From the NCBI RefSeq assembly GCF_003116135.1, contig NZ_PDOA01000014.1, positions 1 through 64,000 of the forward strand: 64,000 nucleotides of DNA, written 5' to 3'. Below the pieces are notes generated by a model that saw only the letters and a list, made by a program, of their open reading frames with translations, had not been told where the DNA came from and searched no databases. Shown here one piece after another: positions 13,128-21,600 of the stretch. The translations under genes were made by a program, and so were the position numbers. Source of the stretch: Teichococcus aestuarii. GTDB lineage: Bacteria; Pseudomonadota; Alphaproteobacteria; Acetobacterales; Acetobacteraceae. Each line of letters starts with the position of its first letter. Positions within the stretch are counted from its first letter, which is position 1.

Positions 13128-13180
13128 CCGGGGGAGAAGGAATTCTCCCCCGGACCCCCGCACCTTTTTTCTGTCAGTTT
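13128..13180 (+). terminator. Gene-end hairpin with T-tract and TGTCAGTT tail (copy A)
   Basis: Seven bases after the ccrM stop, a perfect 11-base-pair stem (CCGGGGGAGAA / TTCTCCCCCGG, 13128-13153) closes a GGAA tetraloop. It is followed by a C-rich spacer, six Ts (13165-13170) and CTGTCAGTTT (13171-13180). The hairpin and T-tract look like an intrinsic terminator. The same arrangement with the same loop and the same TGTCAGTT tail occurs after the UxaA gene at 44.2 kb, and related copies flank 29.4 kb. Confidence 0.8.
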
Positions 13181-13208
13181 TCGGGGGACGCTGGCGGCGC
13201 CGGCACGG

Positions 13209-13448
13209 TCAGTGGTCGCGGCCGCGACCGGTCTTGGCCTGCAGCTCGTCGATGCGCTTCGAGGCCTCGGCCTTGCTCAGCGTCTCGTCGAAATCGATGC
13301 CCGCTTCCTCGCTCAGCGTCTTGAGGTAGCTGGCCTGGGCACCGGTCATGCTCTCGTCGCCCGTCGTCCAGTCGGACGGGTCCTTCACCGTGTTGCCGGG
13401 CGTGCTCTCGGTCGCCTGCTTCGGATCGTTCTCGGGAGTCTTGGCCAT
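13209..13448 (-). CDS. DUF3072 domain-containing small protein
   Basis: A 79-residue acidic protein. The N-terminal half is Pro/Asp/Thr-rich and probably disordered (PENDPKQATESTPGNTVKDP). The C-terminal half is the compact DUF3072 motif MTGAQASYLKTLSEEAGIDF followed by LSKAEASKRIDELQ, a short SAP-like or helix-hairpin-like fold. Similar modules occur alone or next to DNA-binding proteins; a nucleic-acid role is possible but not shown. The start is the ATG at 13448. Convergent with ccrM, with the copy A terminator element between. Confidence 0.85.
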   Translation of the reverse strand: MAKTPENDPKQATESTPGNTVKDPSDWTTGDESMTGAQASYLKTLSEEAGIDFDETLSKAEASKRIDELQAKTGRGRDH

Positions 13449-13537
13449 CGGTCTTCTCCTCAGGCGCATATGTTCATGGCCTGTTCCCGATGGAAACGCC
13501 GGGGAGGCGGCGCGGGTTGCGCCGCCTCCGGATGCGG

Positions 13538-14074
13538 TCAGGCGCGGCGGAGGGTGCCCTGGGTGGCGCGCAGCGTGGCCAGCGCCAGCGCCGTCTTCAC
13601 CACCGTGCCGGGGATGAACAGCACGAAGCCCGCCATCAGCGCGCGCTCCAGCCCGACGAAACCCGAGAGCCACAGCACGCCGGGGACGAACATCGCCAGA
13701 TGCGCCGCCAGCAGCACGCCGCCCTGGCGCAGCAGCCCGGCGCGCGGCGTGAAGCCCGCCAGCCAGGCGGAGAGCACGAAGCCGGCCAGGAAGCCGGCGG
13801 TGGGGCCCATCAGCGCGGCCGGGCCGGCGGCGCCGCCGGCGAAGACCGGCAGGCCCATCGCGCCTTCCGCCAGATAGGCCAGCAGCGCGGCGGCGCCGAG
13901 GCGCGGCCCGGCCAGCGCGCCGATCAGCAGCACCGCAAGCGACTGCAGCGTGGCGGGCACCGGCCACATCGGCAGGGTGATCTGCGCCGAGGCGGCCATC
14001 ACGGCCGAGCCGAGCAGCGCATAGGCAAGGAAGGTGAACCCGGCGCGGGCGCGGGTGGCGGTCATCTGCATCAT
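13538..14074 (-). CDS. bioY: Biotin transporter substrate-binding subunit BioY
   Basis: S component of an ECF-type vitamin importer, an integral membrane protein that binds biotin. The 178-residue protein starts MMQMTATRARAGFTFLAYAL and has about six hydrophobic segments with the BioY landmarks LPMWPVPATLQSLAVLLIGA, YLAEGAMGLPVFAGG and GPTAGFLAGFVLSAWLAG. The ECF energising subunits (BioM, BioN) are not in this window; BioY can work without them or with a shared module. It lies 46 bases from the mutY stop on the same strand. Confidence 0.93.
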   Translation of the reverse strand: MMQMTATRARAGFTFLAYALLGSAVMAASAQITLPMWPVPATLQSLAVLLIGALAGPRLGAAALLAYLAEGAMGLPVFAGGAAGPAALMGPTAGFLAGFVLSAWLAGFTPRAGLLRQGGVLLAAHLAMFVPGVLWLSGFVGLERALMAGFVLFIPGTVVKTALALATLRATQGTLRRA

Positions 14075-14120
14075 GCGGGGCGTCCCGGAAGTCTTTTTGC
14101 TGGCCGCCCGGTGCGGGCGG

Positions 14121-15197
14121 TCATGCGGTATCGCTTGCCACGGCGCCGGCGGCCTCGGCAAGCGCCAGCAGCCGCTGCATCGCCCCCGGCAGGGCCTGCG
14201 CGGCGGCGGCCGGGGTCAGCCACTCGCCCTCCACGGCCGCGCCGGGCGGCAGGGTGGCGGCCAGCAGCGCCATGCGGAGCTCGAAATGGGTGAAGCCGTG
14301 CTTCGCCTCGCCGGGCAGGGCGCGCCAGTTGGCGGAGGCCAGCGGCGCGTGGGCCATGGCCTCCTCCGTGCTCCAGCCTTCCTCCCGCCAGGGCGTGCCG
14401 GGAATCCCCAGCATGCCGCCGAGCAGCCCGCTTGGCGGCCGGCGCCGCAGCAGCAGGCGTCCCGCCGAATCGCTGAGCAGGAAGTGCACGCCGCGCTTGA
14501 GCGGCCGCGCCGGCTTCGGCGCCTTGCGCGGCAGCAGGGGGGCGATGCCGGAGATCCGCCCCGCGCACCCCGCCTGCCAGGGGCAGAGCACGCAGGCCGG
14601 GCTGCGCGGCACGCAGATCGTGGCGCCGAGGTCGAACAGCGCCTGCACGAAATCCGCCGGCCGCTCCCGCGCCGGCGCCTGCGCCATCCAGCCCTGCGCC
14701 AGCGCGGCGAGGCGCGGGCGGGCGCCCGGCAGCGCCTCCTCCACCGCCGCGACGCGGGCGGTGACGCGCTCCACATTGCCATCCAGCGGCACCACGGGCC
14801 GGCCGAAGGCGATGGCGGCCACGGCGGCGGCGGTGTAGGCGCCGATGCCGGGCAGGGCGCGCAGCCCCTCCACCGTGTCGGGGAAGCCGCCGCGCGCCAC
14901 CACCGCCTGGGCGCAGGCATGCAGGTTGCGGGCGCGGGCGTAGTAGCCGAGCCCGGCCCATTCCTCGGCCACCGCCTCCCACGGCGCCGCGGCCAGCGCC
15001 GCCACCGTCGGGAATCGTGCCAGGAAGCGCCGCCAGCGCGGCGCCACGGCGGCCACGGTGGTCTGCTGCAACATGACTTCGGAGAGCCATATACGGTAGG
15101 GATCGCGCGCGGCTTCCCGCCAGGGCAGGGCGCGGCGGTGGCGGTCGTACCAGGCGAGCAGGTCGCCGGCAGAGGGCAGGGGGTCAGGGGGCAGCAC
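14121..15197 (-). CDS. mutY: A/G-specific adenine DNA glycosylase
   Basis: Removes adenine mispaired with 8-oxoguanine. It contains the catalytic Glu in SEVMLQQTT, the helix-hairpin-helix LRALPGIGAYTAAA followed by VPLDGNVERV with the catalytic Asp, the [4Fe-4S] ligands in CVPRSPACVLCPWQAGC (C-x6-C-x2-C-x5-C) and a C-terminal NUDIX-like 8-oxoG recognition domain (FLLSDSAGRLLLRRRP, HGFTHFELRM). The start is uncertain. The GTG at 15197 gives 26 residues before the first helix; a TTG at 15233 in the same frame would overlap the divergent DUF721 gene. Confidence 0.95.
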   Translation of the reverse strand: MLPPDPLPSAGDLLAWYDRHRRALPWREAARDPYRIWLSEVMLQQTTVAAVAPRWRRFLARFPTVAALAAAPWEAVAEEWAGLGYYARARNLHACAQAVVARGGFPDTVEGLRALPGIGAYTAAAVAAIAFGRPVVPLDGNVERVTARVAAVEEALPGARPRLAALAQGWMAQAPARERPADFVQALFDLGATICVPRSPACVLCPWQAGCAGRISGIAPLLPRKAPKPARPLKRGVHFLLSDSAGRLLLRRRPPSGLLGGMLGIPGTPWREEGWSTEEAMAHAPLASANWRALPGEAKHGFTHFELRMALLAATLPPGAAVEGEWLTPAAAAQALPGAMQRLLALAEAAGAVASDTA

Positions 15198-15199
15198 GG

Positions 15200-15754
15200 A
15201 TGCAGCAAGACGACGAAGCGCCACGCGGATCAAGCCCCCCCGCCCGGAACGACACGGCGCGCAACGACACGGCGCGGCGGGACGAGCCGCCCGGCTGGCG
15301 GGCGGACCGCGGCCCGCGCCCGCTCTCCACCCTGCTGCCGAAGCTGACCCGGCCGGTGTTCCGCCGCCGCAGCCCGGCCGCCACGCACCTGATGACGGAC
15401 TGGCCGGAGATCGTCGGCCCCGTGCTGGCGGCGCAGAGCATGCCGCAGAAGCTGGTCGGCGGCACGCTGACCCTGGGCTGCGCCGGGCCGATGGCGATGG
15501 AGCTGCAATACCTGGCGCCGCAGCTGATCGAGCGGGTGAACGTCGCGCTCGGCCAGCGGGTGGTGGAGCGGCTGCGGCTGGTGCAGCTGCGCATGCCGCC
15601 CCCCGCCCGCAAGGCGCCGAAGCCCGCCCCGGTGGCGCTGCCGCAGCCGGTGAGCACGGCGCTGGACGGCATCGAGGACCCCGAGCTGCGCGCCGCCCTG
15701 GCCCGGCTGGGGCAGGGCGTCTATCGCCGCCAGGGCGGCGGGCCGAAGCGCTAG
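15200..15754 (+). CDS. DUF721 / DciA-like protein
   Basis: The 184-residue protein contains the DUF721 core (RPLSTLLPKLTRPVFRRRSP, then LMTDWPEIVGPVLAAQSMPQKL and LTLGCAGPMAMELQYLAPQLIERVN), a KH-like fold shared with DciA, which helps load the replicative DnaB helicase in bacteria without DnaC. The N-terminal 35 residues are polar and probably disordered; they include an exact pentapeptide duplication NDTAR-NDTAR from a 15-base tandem repeat at 15248-15277. It is head-to-head with mutY and convergent with the DinB gene, sharing the CTAG stop. DciA function is inferred from the family. Confidence 0.82.
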   Translation: MQQDDEAPRGSSPPARNDTARNDTARRDEPPGWRADRGPRPLSTLLPKLTRPVFRRRSPAATHLMTDWPEIVGPVLAAQSMPQKLVGGTLTLGCAGPMAMELQYLAPQLIERVNVALGQRVVERLRLVQLRMPPPARKAPKPAPVALPQPVSTALDGIEDPELRAALARLGQGVYRRQGGGPKR

Positions 15755-16311
15755 CCCCACACCGTCTCCTCGCGCCAGCCCAGCGCGGCGAACTCCGCCG
15801 CCCGCAGCGGCGCCTCCCCGGCGGCGAAGAACTCGTCGAGCTGCGGCGGCGGCACGCCGGTGCCGCTCAGCATGGCATGCGCCTGGCCGCGATGATGCAC
15901 CTGGTGCAGGAAGAGGTGCAGCAGCAGCCGGTCGGTCCGCTCCTCCTGCACATGGCCCTGCCGGTGCACCCGCGTCACCGCCGCCAGCCCGTCCGGCGCG
16001 AGGGCTTCGCAGAAGGCGATCAGCCGCCGGTCCACCGCCGCCTGCGCGGGCCGCAGATCCGCCAGGGTGGGGCAGGGCAGCGGGTCCGCCCAGGCGGCGG
16101 GGCCGAGCGTGCCGCCCTCGAGCGCGTCCACATAGAAGCGGTCGATGACCAGGATGTGGTTCAGGGTGGCGCGGATCGAGGGGAAGAAGCCGGTCCGCGG
16201 CGCCTCGAAGGCGTCCTGGCCCAGCCCGGCGCAGGCCGCGAGCAGGCGGTGATTGGCCCAGGCATTGTTGTAGGCCAGGGCGCGGAACGTCAGGCACTGG
16301 GAAGGCGGCAT
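15751..16311 (-). CDS. DinB family protein
   Basis: The 186-residue four-helix-bundle protein starts with FRALAYNNAWANHRLLAAC, typical of DinB/YfiT metalloenzymes. The putative metal-binding histidines are in IRATLNHILVIDRFYVDAL (first His) and LHLFLHQVHHRGQAHAML (HxxxH). Such proteins often act as thiol-dependent transferases or hydrolases in detoxification, but the substrate here is unknown. GGAGGT stands seven bases before the ATG. It shares its last codon with the convergent DUF721 gene. Confidence 0.88.
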   Translation of the reverse strand: MPPSQCLTFRALAYNNAWANHRLLAACAGLGQDAFEAPRTGFFPSIRATLNHILVIDRFYVDALEGGTLGPAAWADPLPCPTLADLRPAQAAVDRRLIAFCEALAPDGLAAVTRVHRQGHVQEERTDRLLLHLFLHQVHHRGQAHAMLSGTGVPPPQLDEFFAAGEAPLRAAEFAALGWREETVWG

Positions 16312-16383
16312 GGAAGGCACCTCCGTCTGAAGGAAGGCCGACCATGCCCCGCGCCGCGCCCCCGGCGCACCCGACAAGCGGTT

Positions 16384-16414
16384 GAGGCGGGGAAGGGGGC
16401 GGCGGCCCCGCCTC
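16384..16414 (-). terminator. Hairpin at the 3' end of the uracil/xanthine permease
   Basis: GAGGCGGGG (16384-16392) pairs with CCCCGCCTC (16406-16414), a 9-base-pair stem that begins at the permease stop codon on the minus strand. No clear T-tract follows, so factor-independent termination is uncertain. Confidence 0.45.
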
Positions 16415-17717
16415 AGTGCCGCGCGCGGTCCTCCGCCGCCGCGCCGCGCCGCAGCCCGAGCAGCTGGTAGAGGCCGATCGCCGCCAGCGTCGCCGTGCCG
16501 ATGCCGCCCACCGCGAAGCCGCCGAAGCGGAGGGTGAGGTCGCCCGCGCCGGCGATCAGGGTGACGCCCACGGTGAGCAGGTTGCGCGGGTCGGAGAAAT
16601 CCACCTTGTTGTCCACCCAGATGCGCGCCATGGCGGCGGCGATCAGGCCGAACACGGCGACGGCGAGGCCGCCCAGCACCGGCTTCGGCACGGTCTGCAG
16701 CAGGGCGCCGAACTTGGGCGAGAAGCCGAGCGCGATGGCGAACAGCGCGGCGACGACGAAGATCAGCGTCGAATAGACCCGCGTCATCGCCATCACGCCG
16801 ATATTCTCGACATAGGTGGTGACGCCCGTGCCGCCGCCGCTGCCGGCCAGCATGGTGGCCACGCCGTCGCCCAGGAAGGCGCGGCCCATGTGGCGGTCCA
16901 TGTTCACCCCCGTCATGGCGCCCACCGCCTTGATGTGCCCGAGATTCTCCGCGATCAGGATGATGGCGACGGGGGCGATCAGCAGCATCGCCCCGGCCTC
17001 GAACACCGGCGCCTGGAAGCGCGGCAGGCCGAACCAGGGCGCCGCGGCGAGCCCCCCGAAATCGACCGGCGTGCCGAGGCCGAGGCCGTTGGCCAGCAGC
17101 AGGTGCAGCAGGTAGCCCGCCACCGTGCCGCCCAGGATGGAGACGCGGCGCAGCCCCTGCGGCGCATAGACGGCGAGCAGGCTGACGGCGAGCAGCGTGC
17201 CGATGCCCACCACCACCTCCGGCGCCGATCCCTCCACCCCGCGCGCCGCCACGGGCGCCAGGTTCAGCCCGATCGCCGCCCCCACCGCGCCGGTGACGAC
17301 GGGCGGCATCAGCCGCTCGATCCAGCCCGTGCCGGCGCGCATCACCACCAGCCCCACCAGCGCGTAGAGCGCCCCGGCGGCGACGATGCCGCCCAGCGCC
17401 GGGCCGATGTTCGGGTTCGGCCCCGTGCCGGCATAGCCGGTGACCGCCACCACCACGGCGATGAAGGCGAAGCTGGAGCCGAGATAGCTCGGCACCCGCC
17501 CGCCGGTGATGAGGAAGAACAGCAGCGTGCCGATGCCGGAGAACAGGATGGCGAGGTTCGGGTCGAACCCCATCAGCAGCGGGCCGAGGATGGTGGCGCC
17601 GGACATGGCGACGACATGCTGCAGCCCGAGCGCCAGCATGGCGCCGCCGGGCAGGCGCTCCTCCGGCCCCACGACGGGGCCGCGCGCGGGGGTCCAGGAG
17701 GGAAACAGGCGGGCCAT
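16413..17717 (-). CDS. uraA: NCS2 family nucleobase permease (uracil/xanthine)
   Basis: Proton-coupled nucleobase importer of the inner membrane. The 434-residue protein has about 14 hydrophobic segments. Diagnostic NCS2 features are LGLQHVVAMSGATILGPLLM in the first segment, SYLGSSFAFIAVV, the half-helix motif ILIAENLGHIKAVGAMTG with the substrate-binding Glu, and GSGGGTGVTTYVENIGVMA with the second Asn/Glu region. The AENLGHI form resembles UraA/PyrP uracil permeases more than xanthine carriers, but specificity is not certain. It is transcribed alone and is divergent from the DsbA-like gene across a 306-base gap. Confidence 0.88.
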   Translation of the reverse strand: MARLFPSWTPARGPVVGPEERLPGGAMLALGLQHVVAMSGATILGPLLMGFDPNLAILFSGIGTLLFFLITGGRVPSYLGSSFAFIAVVVAVTGYAGTGPNPNIGPALGGIVAAGALYALVGLVVMRAGTGWIERLMPPVVTGAVGAAIGLNLAPVAARGVEGSAPEVVVGIGTLLAVSLLAVYAPQGLRRVSILGGTVAGYLLHLLLANGLGLGTPVDFGGLAAAPWFGLPRFQAPVFEAGAMLLIAPVAIILIAENLGHIKAVGAMTGVNMDRHMGRAFLGDGVATMLAGSGGGTGVTTYVENIGVMAMTRVYSTLIFVVAALFAIALGFSPKFGALLQTVPKPVLGGLAVAVFGLIAAAMARIWVDNKVDFSDPRNLLTVGVTLIAGAGDLTLRFGGFAVGGIGTATLAAIGLYQLLGLRRGAAAEDRARH

Positions 17718-18023
17718 CGGGCCTCTCCTCAATGTCTTTTGTTCGTGCGTGTGACGCCCGCCCCATCGGGCAAAGCCGCTCCGCGCGCAAGCGCCGGGCG
17801 CGCGCGGCGTGGCGAAGTGCAACAGCCGATGGACAGGCCCGCGCCGCCGCGTCATCTGCTGGGTCATCCGCGGCCGGCCCGCCGCGCGGGATCGCCTTGC
17901 CCGGGACCGCCTTGCCCGGAATCGCCTTGCGGGCGTGTTCTGCTGTAGAGACGGCGGAACCGCGCCGCCGCACCCGGGGCACCCGCCGCGCGCCGTTCGC
18001 CCCATGACGCCACAGGAGGCTCC
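17718..18023. other. Divergent intergenic region between the permease and the DsbA-like gene
   Basis: A 306-base non-coding gap that must hold both promoters. I see no clear -35/-10 pair. It contains the 15-base tandem repeat described separately, and a translatable but unconvincing arginine- or proline-rich frame across it. Confidence 0.6.
17888..17932. repeat. Three tandem copies of a 15-base unit
   Basis: GGGATCGCCTTGCCC, GGGACCGCCTTGCCC and GGAATCGCCTTGCGG follow each other without a gap, sharing the core TCGCCTTGC or CCGCCTTGC. The unit length keeps a reading frame on either strand, but no start or codon pattern marks a gene here. Confidence 0.8.
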
Positions 18024-18650
18024 ATGTCGCTCACCCGCCGCACGCTGATGCTGGCTCCGGCCGCCCTGCTTCCGCTGGCGCCGCTGGCCGCCGCCGCGCA
18101 GGGAGGGGGCGCCGCCGCGCCCATCAGCCTCGGCGAGCGGGCCACCGGCCCGGAGACGGCGCCCGTGACGGTGATCGAGTATTTCTCGCTCACCTGCTCG
18201 CACTGCGCCGCCTTCCACCGCGACACCTGGCCGCAGGTGAAGAAGGAGCTCGTCGGCACCGGCAAGATGCGCATGGTGTGGCGCGACTTCCCGCTCGACC
18301 AGCTGGCGCTCGCCGCCGCCCAGGTGGCCCGCGCCCTGCCGGCCGAGCGCTATGAGGGCTTCATCGGCGCGCTGCTGGCCAGCCAGGACCGCTGGGCCTT
18401 CGCCCGCGGCGCCGACAACGTGGCCGAGATCGCCAAGATCGCCGCGCTCGCCGGCCTCTCCCGCGCTCAGGTGGACGCCGCCATCGCCGACCAGGGGCTG
18501 CGCCGCGCCATCCTGGAAGGCCGGCTGAAGGCCGAGCAGGAGCACAATGTCAGCTCCACCCCGAGCTTCGTCTTCGGCAGCAAGGTGGTGCCCGGCGCGC
18601 TGCCCTATGACCGCTTCGCCCAGCTCGTCGGCGAAGCCTCCGGCGCTTGA
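18024..18650 (+). CDS. DsbA-like periplasmic thiol oxidoreductase
   Basis: The 208-residue protein has a secretion signal with a twin-arginine-like start (MSLTRRTLMLAPAALLPLAP) ending near AAAAQ. It is followed by a DsbA/thioredoxin-4 domain with EYFSLTCSHCAAFHRDTWP, the active-site CSHC, and the cis-proline segment NVSSTPSFVFGSKVVPGAL. It resembles the disulfide-handling proteins encoded just before smc in many alphaproteobacteria. It ends with a TTGA overlap of the smc frame, so the two are probably cotranscribed despite different compartments. Confidence 0.92.
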   Translation: MSLTRRTLMLAPAALLPLAPLAAAAQGGGAAAPISLGERATGPETAPVTVIEYFSLTCSHCAAFHRDTWPQVKKELVGTGKMRMVWRDFPLDQLALAAAQVARALPAERYEGFIGALLASQDRWAFARGADNVAEIAKIAALAGLSRAQVDAAIADQGLRRAILEGRLKAEQEHNVSSTPSFVFGSKVVPGALPYDRFAQLVGEASGA

Positions 18651-21600
18651 CCGAGCGGCTGGACATGGCGGGGGGCCGCCCCCCCGCCGACGAGACCCCG
18701 GACGGCGTGACGCTGCCCGGGCGGGAGATGGGACCGGAGATGGGCCCGGCCAGTGAAGCCGCCCCCGCCACCCCGCGCGACCCCGGGCAGGAGGCCGCCG
18801 CGCGCGCCGCCGCGCTGCGCGCCACGCTGACGCGGCTGCGCATCGCCGGCTTCAAATCCTTCGCCGAGCCCACCACCCTCGAGGTGCTGCCGGGGCTCAC
18901 CGGCATCGTCGGCCCCAATGGCTGCGGCAAGTCCAACGTCGTCGAGGCGCTGCGCTGGGCGATGGGCGAGACCAATGCCCGCGCCATGCGCGGCGGCGAG
19001 ATGGACGACGTCATCTTCGCCGGCACCGCCACGCGGGCGGGGCGCAACCAGGCCGAGGTGACGCTGCTGCTGGAGGATGCCTCCGGCCTGGCGCCGCCGC
19101 CCAACCAGTCCGCCGCCGAGCTGGAGATCACCCGCCGCATCGTGCGCGGGGAGGGCACCGGCTTCCGCCTCAACGGCCGCGAGGTGCGCGGGCGCGACGT
19201 GCAGACGCTGTTCGCCGATATCGGCTCCGGCGCGCGCTCCTCCGCCATGGTCAGCCAGGGCAAGGTGGCGGCGCTGATCGCCGCCCGGCCCGAGGAGCGG
19301 CGGCAGGTGCTGGAGGAGGCCGCCGGCATCGCCGGGCTGCGCGCCCGCAAGCACGAGGCCGAGCTGAAGCTGCGCCAGGCCGAGACCAACCTGACCCGCG
19401 CCGACGACCTGAAGGGCCAGCTCGAGGTGCAGCGCCAGTCGCTGCAGCGGCAGGCCCGGCAGGCGGCGCGCTACCGCAACCTCTCCGGCATGACGCGCGA
19501 GGCCGAGGCAGAGTATTTCGCCCTGCTGGTGGCGCGCGCCGCCCAGGCGCTGGAGGGCGGCCGGGCCGCCCACAAGGCCGCCCTGGCCGCGACCCGCGGC
19601 GCCGAGCAGGAAGCCGCCGCCGCCGCCACCCGCGCCTTCGCCGCCGAGCGCGCCCTGCCGGAGCCGCGCGAGGCCGAGGCCGTCTCGCGCACCGCGCTGG
19701 AGCGCCGCCGCGTCGAGCAGGAGGGGCTGGAGGCGGAGGAGCGCCGCGCCCGCGCCGCGCTGGAGGAGGCCGAGGGCCGCCTGGCGCAGCTGCGCGACGA
19801 TCTCGGCCATGCCGGCCGGCTGGCCGGGGATGCCGCCGCCGCCGGGGCGCGGCTCGCCGCCGAGGCCGGCACGCTGGAGACCCTGCGCGACAGCCTGCCG
19901 CGCCGCGCCGCCGAGGCCGAGGCCGCCCGGCAGGAGGCCGCCGCCGCCGCCGAGGCCGCCGAGGCCGCCGCCGACCAGGCCGCGCAGGCCGCCGCCGAGG
20001 CCGCCGCCGAGGCCGGACGGCGCGAGGCGGAGCTGGGCGCGGCGCGGCAGCGCGCGGCGCGGCTGGCGCAGCAGCAGGATTCGCTCGCCGCGCAGCAGGC
20101 GGAGGCCGAGGCGGCCCGCGTGGCGCCGGAGGCCACCGCCGCCGCCGCCGCCGCGCATGACGCCGCCGCCCAGGCCCTGGCCGCCGCCCGCGCCCGGCTG
20201 GAGCAGGCCGAGGCCGCCCGCGCCGCCGCGCAGGAGGCGCACGCCACCGCCCGCCGCGCCAGCGCCGAGGCCGACGCCGCCCGCGCCCGCGCCACCGGGG
20301 AGCGCGATGCCGCCGCCGCCCGCGCGCGCCAGGTGGCGGAGCAGGTGGCGCGGCTCGCCCGCGAGCGCGACGCCGCCGCCGCCGAGCGCCCCGCGCCGGA
20401 GGCGCTGACCGCCGCCGCCACGGCCGCCACCGAGGCCGAGGCCGCGCTCGCCGCCGCCCGTGCCGCCCTGGCCGGCGCCGAGGCCGCGCGCGCCACGGCC
20501 GCCGCCGACCATTCCGCCGCCCGCGCCGCCGCCAGCACCGCCGAGGCCGCCCGCGCCCGCGCCGCCGCCGAGCGGCAGGGCCTGGCCGACCTGCTGCGCG
20601 CCCGCGCGCCGCGCGCCGCCGCGCCGGTGCTGGACGCCATCACCGTGCCGCCGGGGCTGGAGGCCGCGCTTGGCGCCGCGCTGGGCGAGGCGCTGGACAG
20701 CCCGGCCGACGCCGCCGCGCCGCGCCACTGGCGCGACCTGCCGCCGCTCGATGCCGCGCCGGCCCTGCCGGAGGGGGCCGAGCCGCTCGCCGCGCGGGTG
20801 GAGGCGCCGCCCGTCCTGGCGCGCGCCCTCTCCCAGGTGGGGCTGGTGCCGGACGAGGCCACGGGCGAGGCGCTGCTGCCACGCCTGCGCCCCGGCCAGA
20901 GCCTGGTCTCCGCCGAGGGCGCGCTGTGGCGCTGGGACGGGCATTGCGCCCGTGCCGGCGCGCCGAGCGCGGGCGCGGTGCGGCTGACGCAGCGCAACCG
21001 CCTGCGCGCCGCCGAGGCCGCGCTGGAGCAGGCCGCCGCCGCCGCCGGCACCGCCGCCGCCGCCGCCGAGGCCGCGCGCGACGAGGAGGCGCGCGCCGCC
21101 CAGGCCGAGGGTGCCGCCCGCGCCGCCCGCGCCACCGCCGAGACCGCCCTGGCGCGGGCACGGGAGGCGGAATCCCGCCTCGCCGCCGCCGCCGCCCGGG
21201 CCGAGGGCCGGCTCGCCATGCTGGGGCCGCAGATCGAGCGGCTGGAGACGGAGCTGCGCGCCGCCGAGGCCGCGCGCGAGGCCGCCGCCGCCACACTGGC
21301 CACGCTGCCCGACCCGGCCGCCGCCCGCGCCGCGCGGGACGAGGCGGCGCGCGCCGAGGCCGCCGCCCAGGCGGAGGAAACCGCCGCCCGCGACGCCCGC
21401 CGCAAGGCCGAGGCCGCCCTGGAGGCGGCGCGCGCCGAGGAGAGCCGGCTGGCCAGCCGCGCCGCCCAGGCGGAAAGCCGGCTGGCCGCGCTGGCGCCGC
21501 AGCTCGCCCACGCCGCCGAGGAACGCGCCGAGGCGGAACGCCTGCTCGAAGCGGCCGGGGCGGCGCTGGCCGGCGCGCCCGACCTCGCCGCCCTGCGCCG

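Noticed and set aside
19920-20600. GCCGCCGCC-rich stretches in smc considered as a repeat array or CRISPR-like locus
   Set aside because: The periodicity is triplet-based alanine coding of the coiled coil, with no repeat-spacer structure.
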